The notes under the pieces are model-generated. The model saw only the letters and a list, made by a program, of their open reading frames with translations. It was not told the DNA's origin and did not search any database. A program made the position numbers and the translations under genes. Shown in pieces: positions 12,009 to 23,056 of a DNA stretch of 64,000 nt. The DNA comes from Orobanche coerulescens. Its lineage: Eukaryota > Streptophyta > Magnoliopsida > Lamiales > Orobanchaceae. The stretch is from positions 102,288,001-102,352,000 of the forward strand of contig CM065803.1 of assembly GCA_033398695.1 (NCBI GenBank), written 5' to 3'. Positions within the stretch are counted from its first letter, which is position 1. Each line of letters opens with the position of its first letter.

Positions 12009-12671
12009 TCACCCCGCGAAAGAGTGCTCGGTGCCGTCCTCGGCTAACATTGTGATGATTCTCGTGCGGTAGTTCATGATTGCGCCATGCCGCTCGAGCC
12101 AATCATCCCCGAGAATTAAATCCTCACCCTCAATATCAACAACGATAAGATTAGAGAGCCAGGCCCTCTCACAAATAAACACAGGACAGTCTCGGACCTC
12201 TCGATCGCCAACGATCCGATCACTGCTAGGAAGTTTAACGATGAAAGACTCGCAAGGCGACAAACAGTCGAGACTCAAACGGCGCACACACCCCAGCGAT
12301 ATGAACGAATGTGTAGCACCAGAATCGAAAAGCACACTGACAGGATGAGAATGGATATGAACGGTACCTGTCGCCACAGTAGCTGCTGGGTCATCGGCCC
12401 TCCTCATCTCGTAGACATGCGGGTGGGCTGAGCCGACACTGGAAGCTCCCCCCTTAGAGGGCTGACCCCGACCTCTCCCCCGACTAGCACTCGGCGGAGA
12501 TTGAGGAGCAAACGATCCCTGATTCACACTTGGTTCCCTAGGCACTGGAATGGAAGCCCGGGCACCAAGGATTTTCTCCCTCTCAACACAGAAAGCCGCC
12601 TTGTGACCCGGCTGGCCACACTGATTACACGTCAGCAAAGGGTTCGGACAAATACGACTGATGTGGCCCTG
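12009..12671 (-). pseudogene. G1 second zinc knuckle and aspartic protease
   Basis: Starts within the nucleocapsid region: a CX2CX4HX4C knuckle ('CNQCGQPGHKAAFC') near 12595-12636, then a basic RGRGRG-containing linker. The retroviral-type aspartic protease follows with the active-site DSGATHSF near 12316-12335. Protease cuts the polyprotein. A TAG at 12672-12674 interrupts the first zinc knuckle directly upstream, where CAG is expected; a TGA at 12009-12011 ends the segment. Same frame as gag and RT. Confidence 0.85.
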
Positions 12672-13610
12672 CTAGCCACAGTTAAAGCACTTCACCTCTC
12701 GAGAAGGGGCACTGGCAGTCCTACGGGGAAACCCAGTAGATCGAGCTGGGCCACCACCAGCAGAAAAGTTAGCAGACTGAAATTTCTGCTGACCCCCACC
12801 TTTGTGGCCCGAAAAATTCCCGGCGGACTTCTGCTTCTTACTCTCGCAGGCCGCCTCACTCGCCGTCACAGACATTTCGTAAGCAAGGGCCCTACTCTGA
12901 TAATCCTTCAAGGTAGTACATACGAGCCCCGACATATAGTCCCGGATCGACGACTTCATCCGCCTGGAAAAATGGAAAATTTTGTCGCTCTCCTCGACAA
13001 CTTGGGTCTTCACATAACCCAACTCCTTATTAAAATCAGCAATAGCTTGAGATACGGGGATATCCCGCGGTTGGGCATCATAAAAAGCATGTACCCGAGC
13101 CTGTCTGACCGGCCACGGGCAATATTCAGTCTCCATCAATTCTTGAAACTCAACCCACGAAACAGCATGATCTTTGGGCCCAACGGCCTCCCACCAGTCC
13201 GTAGCGTCCCCTGTGAGAAAGTATTGAGCAATAGGGACTTTCCGGTCATCGGGACAGTCAGTGGCAACGAAGACCTTAGACATCTCCTTGATCCACCCTT
13301 CCCACCAATCGGGTGCAAGCTCCCAAACCGAGGAGGATGCATCTTGATAACATCTTGGAGCCAACGATCCGCTCCGCCCGATTAGCGTGGGCACGATCCG
13401 GGTTGAACCGCTGAGCTATTGCCGCCATTTGGTTCATCATTTGTTGCATAACGGCCGCAATACCAAGGTCGGCGCGCTCGAGAAGAAGCATGATCGTGGC
13501 GGTCGCGCATCGCGGCTCGAAGACTGCGACGTGGCCGCCCTACCGGCTGCCCCACGTCCCCGGCCGCGTCCACGTCCACGACCGCGACCACGACCTCTTC
13601 CAGCATCCAT
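12672..13610 (-). pseudogene. G1 gag (capsid and nucleocapsid)
   Basis: Start chosen at the ATG complement 13608-13610, which opens 'MDAGRGRGRG' with a long Gly-Arg repeat. The capsid part contains 'WWEGWIKEMSKVF' and 'YFLTGDATDWWEA', typical of plant Ty3 gag (Retrotrans_gag family), with 'FNCG' of the first zinc knuckle at the end. Gag forms the particle and binds RNA. The frame is lost and regained between about 13390 and 13490, consistent with a pair of small indels; the intervening 'MQQMMNQMAAIAQRF' lies in another frame. A TAG inside the zinc knuckle ends the open segment. Confidence 0.85.
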
Positions 13611-13831
13611 ACTGGAGTTAAATAAGTAGCAAAAGCCATACGAGGGTAAGTACAAGAAAAGAACAATCACAAGTCAAGAATCAAGGGTACGATACAAGGA
13701 ATTAATGAACAGAGGAAGGAAAACTTACGGACACTGGTAGTACCGGAATCATGGCAGCGTGACGATGATGTGCAAAACAAAACACCACAAGACCCAATAT
13801 ACCGACAAGCCTAGGTATCCATAAACCTAGA

Positions 13832-13843
13832 GCTCCGATACCA
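13832..13843 (-). other. G1 primer binding site (initiator tRNA-Met)
   Basis: Minus strand reads TGGTATCGGAGC, one base different from the usual TGGTATCAGAGC. It lies five bases from the LTR edge at 13849. The same G variant occurs in E1, G2, S1 and C. Confidence 0.85.
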
Positions 13844-13848
13844 TTTTC

Positions 13849-15949
13849 TGTAACACCCTCAATATATTCGAGGTATATTACAGTGCCGTGAATCCCTATA
13901 TGGGACCCACCAGGCTGAACAGCATCAAACACAACGACTCACAGAAACGATAAAATAACACCACGTCATAAAGACGCAAAACAGAATAATCCACCCGGTT
14001 CAACCGGTCAAACATAACATCATCAATCAACACAAACATAATAGGCAACAATACAATCCGGACGAACAAGAACTCTTAAGTACTCGAGTACTACTATTAG
14101 TTCGAAGACCACAAAAGATGAAAAGATAAAAAGACATTAAGACGTCACTGATGCACAATCATCACGCATGGCCATCATCCGTGTACTGGTCCAGCGCCCG
14201 CTCGTCCCGATGAACCTGACACAAATTCATAAAACGAATTTCCCAAAACGGGTCCCGGAGGGGTTAGCAATTACGCTAGTACAAGTAACCAAATGAACGA
14301 TTTACATCTTACACATATAGTAATGCATGCAATCAAGAAATCATAGTTCCAAAACACTCATTTCCTAAATGCCAATAATCAAACCACATTTGTAAAAATG
14401 CACCACAATTAATCATGGACCCACGCCTTCGTGGATCCTCGCGAGACCCCGTCGGATCTAACCCACAGTGGTTAAAAGCAAGCTCGCGGTTCCACAGCTT
14501 CGTGGAGCCCTACCGAGACCCCGTCGAGTCTAACCCGTAGTGAGCATACACACACACACACAATTTCTCATACAAAACTACTATGTCAAGATCGTAAGTT
14601 CATAAGGATACTTGCCTCGATTAAATAGACGACGACACGAACGGAACGGAAGAATCAAGCACGACCGCGAGGAACCGACGAAAATGAACCTAACGATTCG
14701 AATAACATCATCACAACCACTCCTAAACGATTACGGAAATAGAATACACCCGAAAACCCGCCTACGATTCATGTATATTCGTACAAAAATAACAACGAGG
14801 GCGGACCACAACCAAACCCTCTCGATTTCGCAAAACCATGAAAATATACCATGAATCCATAGGAAAACTAATTATACCAACAAGATTAATCATATTCATC
14901 ATGAATCCACCAACAAAACGAAACGGATCGGAAGAAAATCCCAAAACCCCCAAATCGCCCAAAAGTAGGGTTCTAAGAGATTTACCGTGGATTAGGACGA
15001 AAGATTCGTGTTGATGTTGATATAATACTCCAAGAACTCAAGAAGGATGTTGGATGAGATGATTGGAGGAAGAAATCGCCAAGGAGATCGCCCCGGAATC
15101 GCCTTCGCCGCGGAGAGAGGAAGAAATGAGGATTTATGTTTATCTCGGTCAACTCCCTGGTTTATATAGCCAGGGAGTGTTAGCGCGCGCTAATCCTCAA
15201 GGTTAGCGTGCGCTAACGGGATGAAAATACAGACCAAACAATTTGCGTCCCACCAAAGAGCGTATTGGCCGTTAGCGTGCGCTACTCGAAACGTAGCGTG
15301 CGCTAATAACCTCTTGGTAGCGCTCGCTATCGACCAATAGCGTGCGCTACCTGGACATCAGCCGAGTCCAGTAGCCAACTGCCCAAAACTCACCTGACCC
15401 GTTAGCGTGCGCTACCATACAAGCGTAGCGTGCGCTAACTGGCACCTGACCGGTTTCAGTAGAAAACTGTCCAGTACTGAACACTCACGCTAGCGCACGT
15501 TACCTGGAAGTCTCAGCGTGCGCTAGCCCCCGACATTAGCGTGCGCTAGACTATGTAGCGTACGCTAATCCGCCAGTCCAGAGGGTTGGAAAACAACACT
15601 GCCACTCCCAGGGCTAACTCGTTAGCGCGCCATTTAAGTAAACGTAGCGTGCGCTACTAAGGGATCTCTAGCGTGCGCTATACAGGAAATTTAGCGTGTG
15701 CTAGATACAGAATATAAACGGCCCAAAATACCGGAATATGAACGAAATGTTAAACAGAATATCTCAAGACGCATCGAAACATGGAATGGATCCACGGCAA
15801 CCCCGAAACGGCGGTTCCGCACAACAATTACGAGAATCAGATTAATAGATGACGGAAAAGTTACACTGAAGGATACACGAGAGTCGCTACAATCGAGAAA
15901 TACACCGAAAATAACAATACAAGGGAAAGAAAAAAATGCGGATATTACA
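13849..15949 (-). repeat. 5' LTR of G1
   Basis: 2101 bp, TGTAACACCC...ATTACA, partner of 6863-8958. Differences between the two LTRs sit mostly in patches such as 15248-15270 against 8263-8290 and 15357-15480 against 8380-8500, where CAG/CTG in one copy reads CGA/TCG in the other. The conserved hairpin block is at about 14250-14290. Confidence 0.85.
15160..15703 (-). promoter_or_regulatory. TATA box and TAGCGCACGCTA array, G1 5' LTR
   Basis: TATA is the complement of TTTATATA (about 15161-15168). The array covers 15181-15703 and begins with the perfectly symmetric TAGCGCGCGCTA at 15181. It matches the array of the other LTR copy by copy. This is the copy that would drive transcription of G1. 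Confidence 0.75.
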
Positions 15950-16596
15950 GGCCATCCCAACGAGTCACGTCCGGCCATGCTCGGCCATCCAGGTCATCTC
16001 GGCCACGACCCGGTCAGCCGCCCCGTAACGTACGTAACACTTAATCCGTTGCGTACGTAATACGTACGTTGACTTGCTACAGTATAATACTCATATTACG
16101 TACGTAATACACCCTGTATAACGTACGTAACTCCATCCGTTGACTCACCTGTCCACATCTGCGCCGAAAGCTGCCGACCACGGGCCCCACTATCCGATTC
16201 CTCTTGTTACGTACGTTATGTACGCTATATAACGTACGTAAGATAACACATTTTATGTACGTAAGCTCCAAGGCTTAACGTACGTAATGACTTTTATACA
16301 TAGCCAAAAATCCAACTATTCCTGTTCGACGTCTCGACGTACAAAATACAAACATATGGCATACTGAATACACATACTGAATCCAAAAATATTCTCATAC
16401 GATATACCTGATATCCAAATCAGTTCAACCTGATACAACATATCCTGAATATATCTGTCAATCAAAACGATAATCACACCAGCATAACTGTCTCGGTTCT
16501 CAATTTATTTTATCCATACTGTATAGATACCAAACTATACAGTATATCTCAGATAAAATAACGCGAAAAATTTATACTGAAAATCCGGGTATTACA
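15950..16596 (-). repeat. Right LTR of element A, second part with U3 array
   Basis: Continuation of the LTR broken by G1. It contains the ACGTACGT palindrome array (16026-16287) with exact 23-bp steps in its right half and ends ATTACA at 16596. The five bases after it, CCGGA, are the expected target duplication but the left partner is outside the window. Confidence 0.75.
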
Positions 16597-17595
16597 CCGG
16601 AGTCGGATTCTACCTTACGGTTCAGTGAGTTTCATCATATTAAGGTATGTTCAACCTATCTCCATACTTAGAGTTGGATTCTAAAGAATTGGATGATCAT
16701 AGTAACGAGATATTGATTTTCATAAGTGAATTATCTAAAGTACATCATGTTTGGAATATTGAGATGAATAAGCCTTAAGTACCTTGATTATGATCATCAT
16801 GATTCGAATCGTATTACATTGAATATGTAAAGGAAGCTTCTATCATTGGTAATCCGAATCTAGTAGATGACGTCATAGCAATCTTGGACTTGACTTTAAC
16901 ATCATTATTGTTAGATAAATCTAAAGGATTGATCATGGAAGGATTTATCTAGTATAGATGGAACGTTTAACAACTTCAGCATGATAATATTGATTGATAT
17001 AGAGGTGTTGATATCAACCGTTAAGCCTTTCGAATTGTCGTATGAAGATTTGTAGTCGAAATGGAATATGGTTTTATAATGGTATGCATATCCTCGAATC
17101 TGAAGTTGTTGCTATCCGTAAGATCATTTCTTTTGTTAAGGTTTGGTCCTGTTACGTGATTAATTGAGGAGGACGATCTTCAAGTGTTCGTTTTCGTGGA
17201 AGTGTTGTTCTTGTCTTCAAATCGAGGCAAGTACCTTAATTGTTTTATGTATTGTTGTTATACATATTGTCGTGCATGTATGTCGTTATTGTATGTCCAC
17301 CTCGTGTTGGTCCGACGGGATCATCGGGGGATCTATGCTAGCGTGCGCTGGATCATCGGACGGGTTTTTCCACCACGGGTTGGTCTGACGGGATCATCGT
17401 GGGTTCTAGGCAGTGAACGCTGGATCGACGGAATTACCATGTGTATGTTATGATATCATGTTGTGATTATCAGTTGTGTATGTCATTTATGAGTTTCTCG
17501 TAGGAGAAGACTCATGGGTATTTTGCCGTTTACGTTATTATTCTTCGTGAGATATGAATAATATGTTGTGGTACTTGTACTAGCATCGTTGTGCT
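16597..17595 (+). repeat. Diverged gypsy LTR B, first part
   Basis: R/U5-like portion of a plus-strand LTR related to the G2 LTR. Shared landmarks: a 'cgatcttcaagtg...cttcaaatcgaggcaagtac' block, a tandem repeat with TCCGACGGGATCATC (about 17290-17430), and 'acttgtactagcatcgttgtgct' at 17573-17595. The 5' part was displaced by the element A insertion at 16596 and the 3' part by S1. The open frames at 17164-17453 are not genes. Confidence 0.65.
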
Positions 17596-19000
17596 TGTTA
17601 GGAATACTTGTTAGATTTTGATGATGTCATTAATATTAAATCAAATGTTTATTACTTGGCAAAATGTAAGGAAGAACCAAATGAGTATCTTCCATAGGCC
17701 AAAATATGTTAAGTATAAAACTTGGCAAAATGTAAAGAAGAACCAAATGAGTATCTTCTGTAGGCCAAAAATTAGTTAGGCTGAAAAACGACTAAGTACT
17801 AAGTACAGCTTAGTCCATCAGAGAAGAACAGCCTACTCCAGTCAGAGTAGCTCTGGTCAACTAAATTTATCAGAGAAGTTTGACCAGATCGGGCAATGAG
17901 GTACATCAGGGAAGTCACCCGACCGGATAAGTCACAAACAAGGAATGTACCGAGAGGACCTATCTACAGAGATGTTAGCGCATATCACCTACTCATTGAC
18001 CAAGTACTCCAAGTCCACGTCAGCATGCGTTGAAAAGTCAAGTATTACGGAAAGCTCACATGCAACGTGAAGAGACAAATTGGAGTGATTCCCGCAAGAG
18101 ATATGATTTAAATAAATCATCCTGACCCACCGTGAAGACTTTAATCCTTTTATATTCAAAAGATTCGGCGCTCACATGTAGAAGTCTTCACAACGGTCGG
18201 AAGATAAAATAAAATAATGGGAATCCAGCCTTGCAACGTTCAGAAAGAATAAACAATGAAGTCTCCCTCCAACGGACGGATTTGTTCAAAAGAATTGCAA
18301 CAGCTACAAGGAAAAAGCTCAGAGATCTGACCTATATATATCCGAAGATTTGAAACAGAGCAACTACCGGTGCGAACATACATTCTAGCGATCAAAGCAA
18401 TCAAGCAATCTCAAGCAATCAAATAGCATCGTGAAAAGAGCAGATCTAAAAGTTCATACTTAAGGAAGCTCTTAAGTTGGAGAAGACAAACACTCTTGTC
18501 TATAATCTTGAGTACGGGGTACTTCACTGGTTGAAGTAAGAGACTGTAAAGGCATCCGAGGATCGAGGATCAAGAGGTGCAAGGCAGTCAAGTGTGTACA
18601 ACGGCACGGATTTCCACTGGTTGGAAGCTGTTGTAGTGTGGTTTGAATCACTGTAATATTTATCACTGGTTGAAAATTATAGTGAATTCATCTCCAACTG
18701 GTTTGGAGAAAAGTGGATTAGTAGAGGATTACCCCACCTTTGAGACCACTATAATTGCCTGTGTTATTTCTTGCTTTATCGCATCATACTTTAACTGCTG
18801 CATACATTGTTAAGTGTTTCATTAAGTTAATTTATATTCGTCATCAGCTGACTTCCGCACATATCCAAGAACAAACGACTCCAAGTCATTTGTTTGACTA
18901 TCAGCTGAAGAAACTCACTCTTCGCGAAAAGAGTTCAAGAGTTTCAACAAGTCTATTCACCCCCCCTCTAGACTTGTTCCTGGACGACTTGTGACCTACA
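17596..19000 (+). repeat. 5' LTR of S1
   Basis: 1405 bp, TGTTAGGAATAC...GACCTACA. TATA box in CCTATATATAT (about 18331-18342). Nearly identical to the 3' LTR except for a patch at about 17889-17995 (partner 28507-28632). No palindrome array of the TAGCGC type is present, which makes S1 the exception among the LTRs of this window. Confidence 0.9.
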
Positions 19001-19002
19001 AG

Positions 19003-19014
19003 TGGTATCGGAGC
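19003..19014 (+). other. S1 primer binding site (initiator tRNA-Met)
   Basis: TGGTATCGGAGC two bases after the LTR end at 19000. Confidence 0.88.
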
Positions 19015-19084
19015 GGTTGGTTCATTTATCTCACGAACCAGATCTATATTAGATATATATATATATCTTAACTCTCACTTTATA

Positions 19085-21142
19085 ATGGAACACATGCACT
19101 CTAGACTCCCTGTCATTTCAGTTGACGAGTATGATCTGTGGAAGATAAGAATGCAGGCACACTTATCTTCAATTCATGACGACATGTGGTGCATTATTGA
19201 AGACGGTCCATTCATTTTTGAGAAGGACAACACAGCCGAGGAGATTGCAGCTGGGAGGCCAGAAAAGATTCCTAAGAAGAGGACGGAGCTGACCCCCGAA
19301 GAAAGAAAGATGGCCAATCTTGACAACCGGGCCAGAGATGTGTTATATCAAACTCTTGACAAATCCACCATGGTCAAGATCAAAAACTGTAAGAATGCCA
19401 AAGAAATTTGGGACACATTAGCTCTAATGTGTGAAGGAACGGAGCTGATCAAGGAAAACAAGCTGTCAATTGCTATCCAAAAATTTGACAACTTTAAAAT
19501 AAAGAATGGTGAATCTATAGATCAAGTGGACACAAGGTTCACTGAAATTATCAATGAGATCAACTCCCTGGGCAAGACCTATGGCAACAGGGAAATGGCA
19601 CTAAAGGTCCTCAGATCTCTCAATCCCGAATGGAGTATGAAGGCTGTAGCTATGAGAGAGTCCAAGGACCTGAATAAGATAAAGATTCAGGAGCTGTTCT
19701 CTGATCTAAAGGCTTATGAGTTCGAGCTTCCAAGCTCATCCTCAACTGAGCCTGCAGAGAAGGGAATCGCATTTGCAGCCGAGTCCCCTGCTAAGAGCCT
19801 ATCTGATGTGAAACCTCCAAATCCACTAGATTTTGAGGAAGAAATGGCTTTCATAATGCAAAGGTTCAGCAATTTCAGAAAGAACTACTCAAAGTATAAG
19901 AAAAACTAAAATGAGAATACAATAAGGAACCAGGAAGGTGGAAGTCGGAAAGTTGAATGCTACAACTGCCACAAAATAGGACACATCCAAATGGATTGTC
20001 CCGAGCTCAAGAAGGACGAAACCAAGAAGGAGGTGGGCAGAAAGGAAGACAGAAGAAAAGCTCTCATCGGAGAAGACCAGGAGCATATCGAATCAAGCAG
20101 CGGTTTCTTTTCTAATGAAGACGAGGAGTATGATTGCCTGATGGCAAACTTAGCTGATGAAGAGGTAACTTCTAAACCCACCGGTTCAAATAATAGCTCA
20201 GCCATGTCACAAGATATGGATCTACATGAATCGGTAAATCAGTTATTTAAAGATTTTGAAACACTCAAATCTGCACACCAAGCTGTATCAGCAGAGAAGA
20301 CTCAGCTGCAAGATGAGAATAGGCAGCTGAAAAATGATTTCCAAAAACTCAGCCTAGATTTAAATAAGGTTGAGACAACTACAGCTGACTTTAAAAACCA
20401 GGCAAGTGTCAATACAGCTGAGATAGATCGGCTAAACAGTTTACTTAAAGAAAAATCAGCTGCACTTGCTCATGCCAAAGCTGAGTTTACTAAGCTGGCA
20501 CAGATAAATAAAACTCAGGCGCAGGAAATAACCTCCCTGAAGGCGTCTTCAACTCTGGGCGAATTGTGTACTTATAAAAGGTCACTATATACCAAATCAG
20601 GCCTTGGATATGATTCTCACACTCCTTCTAGTTCTGAAACCAAGTTTATCAAGGGAGAAACAATAGTCTCGATCACGAGCACGTATATAAACCGATATTC
20701 AAAAGCAGCAACAAAGTCAAACGTCTAGCTGCAATCGAGTTACACTGCATACCACCTAGACAGCGACTAGCAAAGGCCTGTGCAAAAGCAAGAGCCTGCA
20801 CAACATGCCCACTATTACCAACAACTCCCCAAAAATAGATTTCATAATGGGAGGGGCAGATGGAAACCTCAAGGTTATCATAATTACCAAAATGAACAAG
20901 TGTGGAGACCACAAAGGTTTAATAAATGGTCTCAGCCTAGATTTAGAAATGGCCCACACTATCAAAATTTTGAGGAATATCCGGTATATAATCCAACCAG
21001 GAGATTTAGACCTCGACCACAGACACCTTATAAGGGCTATAATAATACTTCCTATAATCCAAGGAGAAATCAATTCTCCAGAAAACCAACTAACCCCAAA
21101 GGACCCACACAAATTTGGGTACCTAAATCTCTGCTTATTTAA
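19085..21142 (+). pseudogene. S1 gag
   Basis: Start at the ATG at 19085, shortly after the PBS. One reading frame runs to 21142 with in-frame stops at 19907 and 20726 and a terminal TAA at 21140. The first 200 codons match the copia-type gag polyprotein (UBN2 family), including 'KEIWDTLALMCEGTELIKEN'. A zinc knuckle 'CYNCHKIGHIQMDC' lies at about residues 292-305, followed by an acidic and coiled-coil stretch around residues 380-500 and a basic, Arg/Asn/Gln-rich tail. Gag packages the element RNA. The next frame (protease) follows in the same frame after the TAA. Broken as read. Confidence 0.85.
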
Positions 21143-22032
21143 TTGCAGAAAAGGTGGAAGGACTACAACCACATCTCCTCAAGCTCAAATTTTGGAGGTG
21201 AAGAATGGTTTGTAGACTCTGGATGCTCGAGGCATATGACCGGGAACAAGAAGATGCTGACCAAATACATCAAAGAAAGAGGTCCCGATGTAACCTTTGG
21301 AGATAGCTCTAGAGGTCAGACAAAAGGCTTTGGAGAGCTGCACCGAGGAAACATTGTCATATCCAAAGTTCATTATGTCAAAGGGCTCAAGTACAACCTC
21401 CTGAGCATAAGCCGCTCGTGACGAGAAGAATCTAGTAGTCTTCACCATCTTGAAGTGTATGGTGATAGACATCTTATCTGGAGAAATAAAGCTACAAGGA
21501 TTCAGAAGAAGAGATGTCTACATGATTGATTGGAACACAGGAACACCTAACTCCTGTTTTCTATCCAAGACTGTAGCTGAGAATGGATGGCTGTGGCACA
21601 AAAGACTATGTCACCTGAACTTCAAATCCATCAACAAGATTAGCTCTCGAAGCCGGGTCGAGGACTTCCAAATGAAGCATTCAAAAAGGAAGCACTCGTG
21701 ATGCATGTCGAAGGGAAAGCGGACCAAGGCATCGTTCGCCGATCACCTACAACGCTCACATCAAGGGTCTTAGATCTACTCCACATGGATCTATTTGGTC
21801 CTATCAAACCAAGGACTTTGAGCGGCCGAAAGCATGCACTTGTAATAGTAGATGATTATTCAAGGTACACTTGGATCATTTTTCTATACAAGAAAAGTGA
21901 AACCCTGACCAAGTTACGAGCCGAGAAGGATCGAATGAGAAATCCCTCTCCATAATCAAGATCGGATCGATAGAGGAGGAGAGTTTCTCAACAAGGCGAT
22001 AATCGATTACAGCGATCGAATGGGATCCAAAG
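21143..22032 (+). pseudogene. S1 protease and N-terminal integrase
   Basis: Copia protease with active-site 'VDSGCSRHMTG' (Asp at 21215-21217), then the GAG-pre-integrase zinc region ('LWHKRLCHLNFKSI', about 21590-21640) and the start of the integrase core ('HMDLFGPIKP', 'VDDYSRYTWIIF'). At least three frame changes occur between 21407 and 22032. They coincide with sites where comparison with the C2 element predicts CAG or CTG but CG, CGA or TCG is read, notably 21410-21424 and 21688-21740. Confidence 0.85.
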
Positions 22033-23028
22033 ATGAGCTCTGCAGCCAGGATGCCCCAGCAGAATGGTGTTGCTGAAAGAAGGAATAGAACCCTGAAGGA
22101 AGCAGCAAGGTCCATGATTGCAGAAGCGGACCTACCCAAAAGGTTCTGGGCTGAAGCTGTTAACACAGCCTGTCACACCCAGAACAGGAGTATGATAGTA
22201 GGGAGACATGGCAAAACTCCCTATGAGGTTTGGAATTATAGAACTCCTACTGTTGCTTACTTTCATGTTTTTGGTTGTAAGTGTTTCATCCACAACAACG
22301 GTAAAACACAGCTAAATGCCTTTAATGCTAAAACTGATGATGGTCTATTTATGGGATATTCCCAAAGAAGCAAGGCATATAGAGTTTTTAATAAAAGAAC
22401 CTTAGTTGTGGAGGAAACACCCCATGTTGTTTTTGATGAATCTACCGTTGAGTACAGGAAACAACTTGAGCTAATTGAGAACAAGCTCAAGTCAGCAACC
22501 CTTGAAGAAGTCATTATACATGACACTGGAATGGTGGACTCACCTGCAGACCAGCCTGATGACCCAACTGCAGCTGATGAAGACCCAACTGCAGATCAGA
22601 CAGGATCACCAAACCTATCTGATCCGATTCTGCAGAAGAAGACCAGTAAAGCTGACAAAGACTCATCTGCAGTTCAGAACCATGCTGCAGATGACAAGGC
22701 GGTAGCTGATCCAGTTGCAGACCAGAACCCAGCTGATGCAGATAACCACCAGAGCAATTCATCAGGGGGAACAAATCCAGAAGAGGACGAGATCCCCAAA
22801 TGGCTCAAGGATCACCCAATTCAGCAAATTATCGGAAAGTTGACTGATGGAGTTAAGACAAGACAGTCAACTCTACCAGCGGGAATGGCGATGTTCTCAT
22901 GTTTCATGTCGCAAATTGAACCCAAGACTACAGAACAAGCCTTGGAAGATTATTCATGGATTAATGCCATGCAAGAGGAATTAGAGCAGATGGAAAGAAA
23001 CAAAGTTTGGGAACTATGCATGCACTGA
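22033..23028 (+). pseudogene. S1 integrase C-terminal half and RT start
   Basis: 331-codon open segment. Begins near the third catalytic residue of integrase ('PQQNGVAERRNRTLKEAA'), continues with the copia 'TPYEVWNYRTPTVAYFHVFGCKCF' block, then a Gln/Asp/Ala-rich linker (about residues 165-260). It ends at the start of RT ('[20 protein letters not shown]'), where the frame breaks at about 23015. The following segment continues RT in another frame. Confidence 0.85.
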
Positions 23029-23056
23029 TCACAAGAAAGTTATTGGCACCAAATGG

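Larger units (their letters stand above)
6863..15949 (-). mobile_element. Ty3/gypsy Tekay-type element G1, complete, 9.1 kb
   Basis: Two LTRs of about 2.1 kb (6863-8958, 13849-15949) flank gag-pol on the minus strand. PBS is at 13832-13843 and PPT at about 8961-8975. Flanks TGCCA (6858-6862) and GGCCA (15950-15954) look like a target duplication with one mismatch. Domain order gag-PR-RT-RH-IN-chromodomain-like tail and the long LTRs point to the Tekay/Del lineage. It is inserted in the right LTR of element A. One nominal frame is kept throughout the coding region but is broken by several stops, so this copy cannot make its polyprotein as read. Confidence 0.9.

Noticed and set aside
17164..17453. 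Cys-rich small protein (74-89 codons)
   Set aside because: It lies in the R/U5-like portion of LTR B, over its tandem repeat. Two frames overlap equally well and neither is supported.
17889..17995. Natural hypermutation or gene conversion as cause of the patchy LTR differences
   Set aside because: Changes such as CAG to CGA or CTG to TCG are not single deamination events, often alter length, and recur in every family. Consensus error fits better, though only reads can settle it.
19003..19014. tRNA gene fragments at the TGGTATCGGAGC sites
   Set aside because: Only the 12-base primer complement is present, directly after LTRs; there is no cloverleaf around it.
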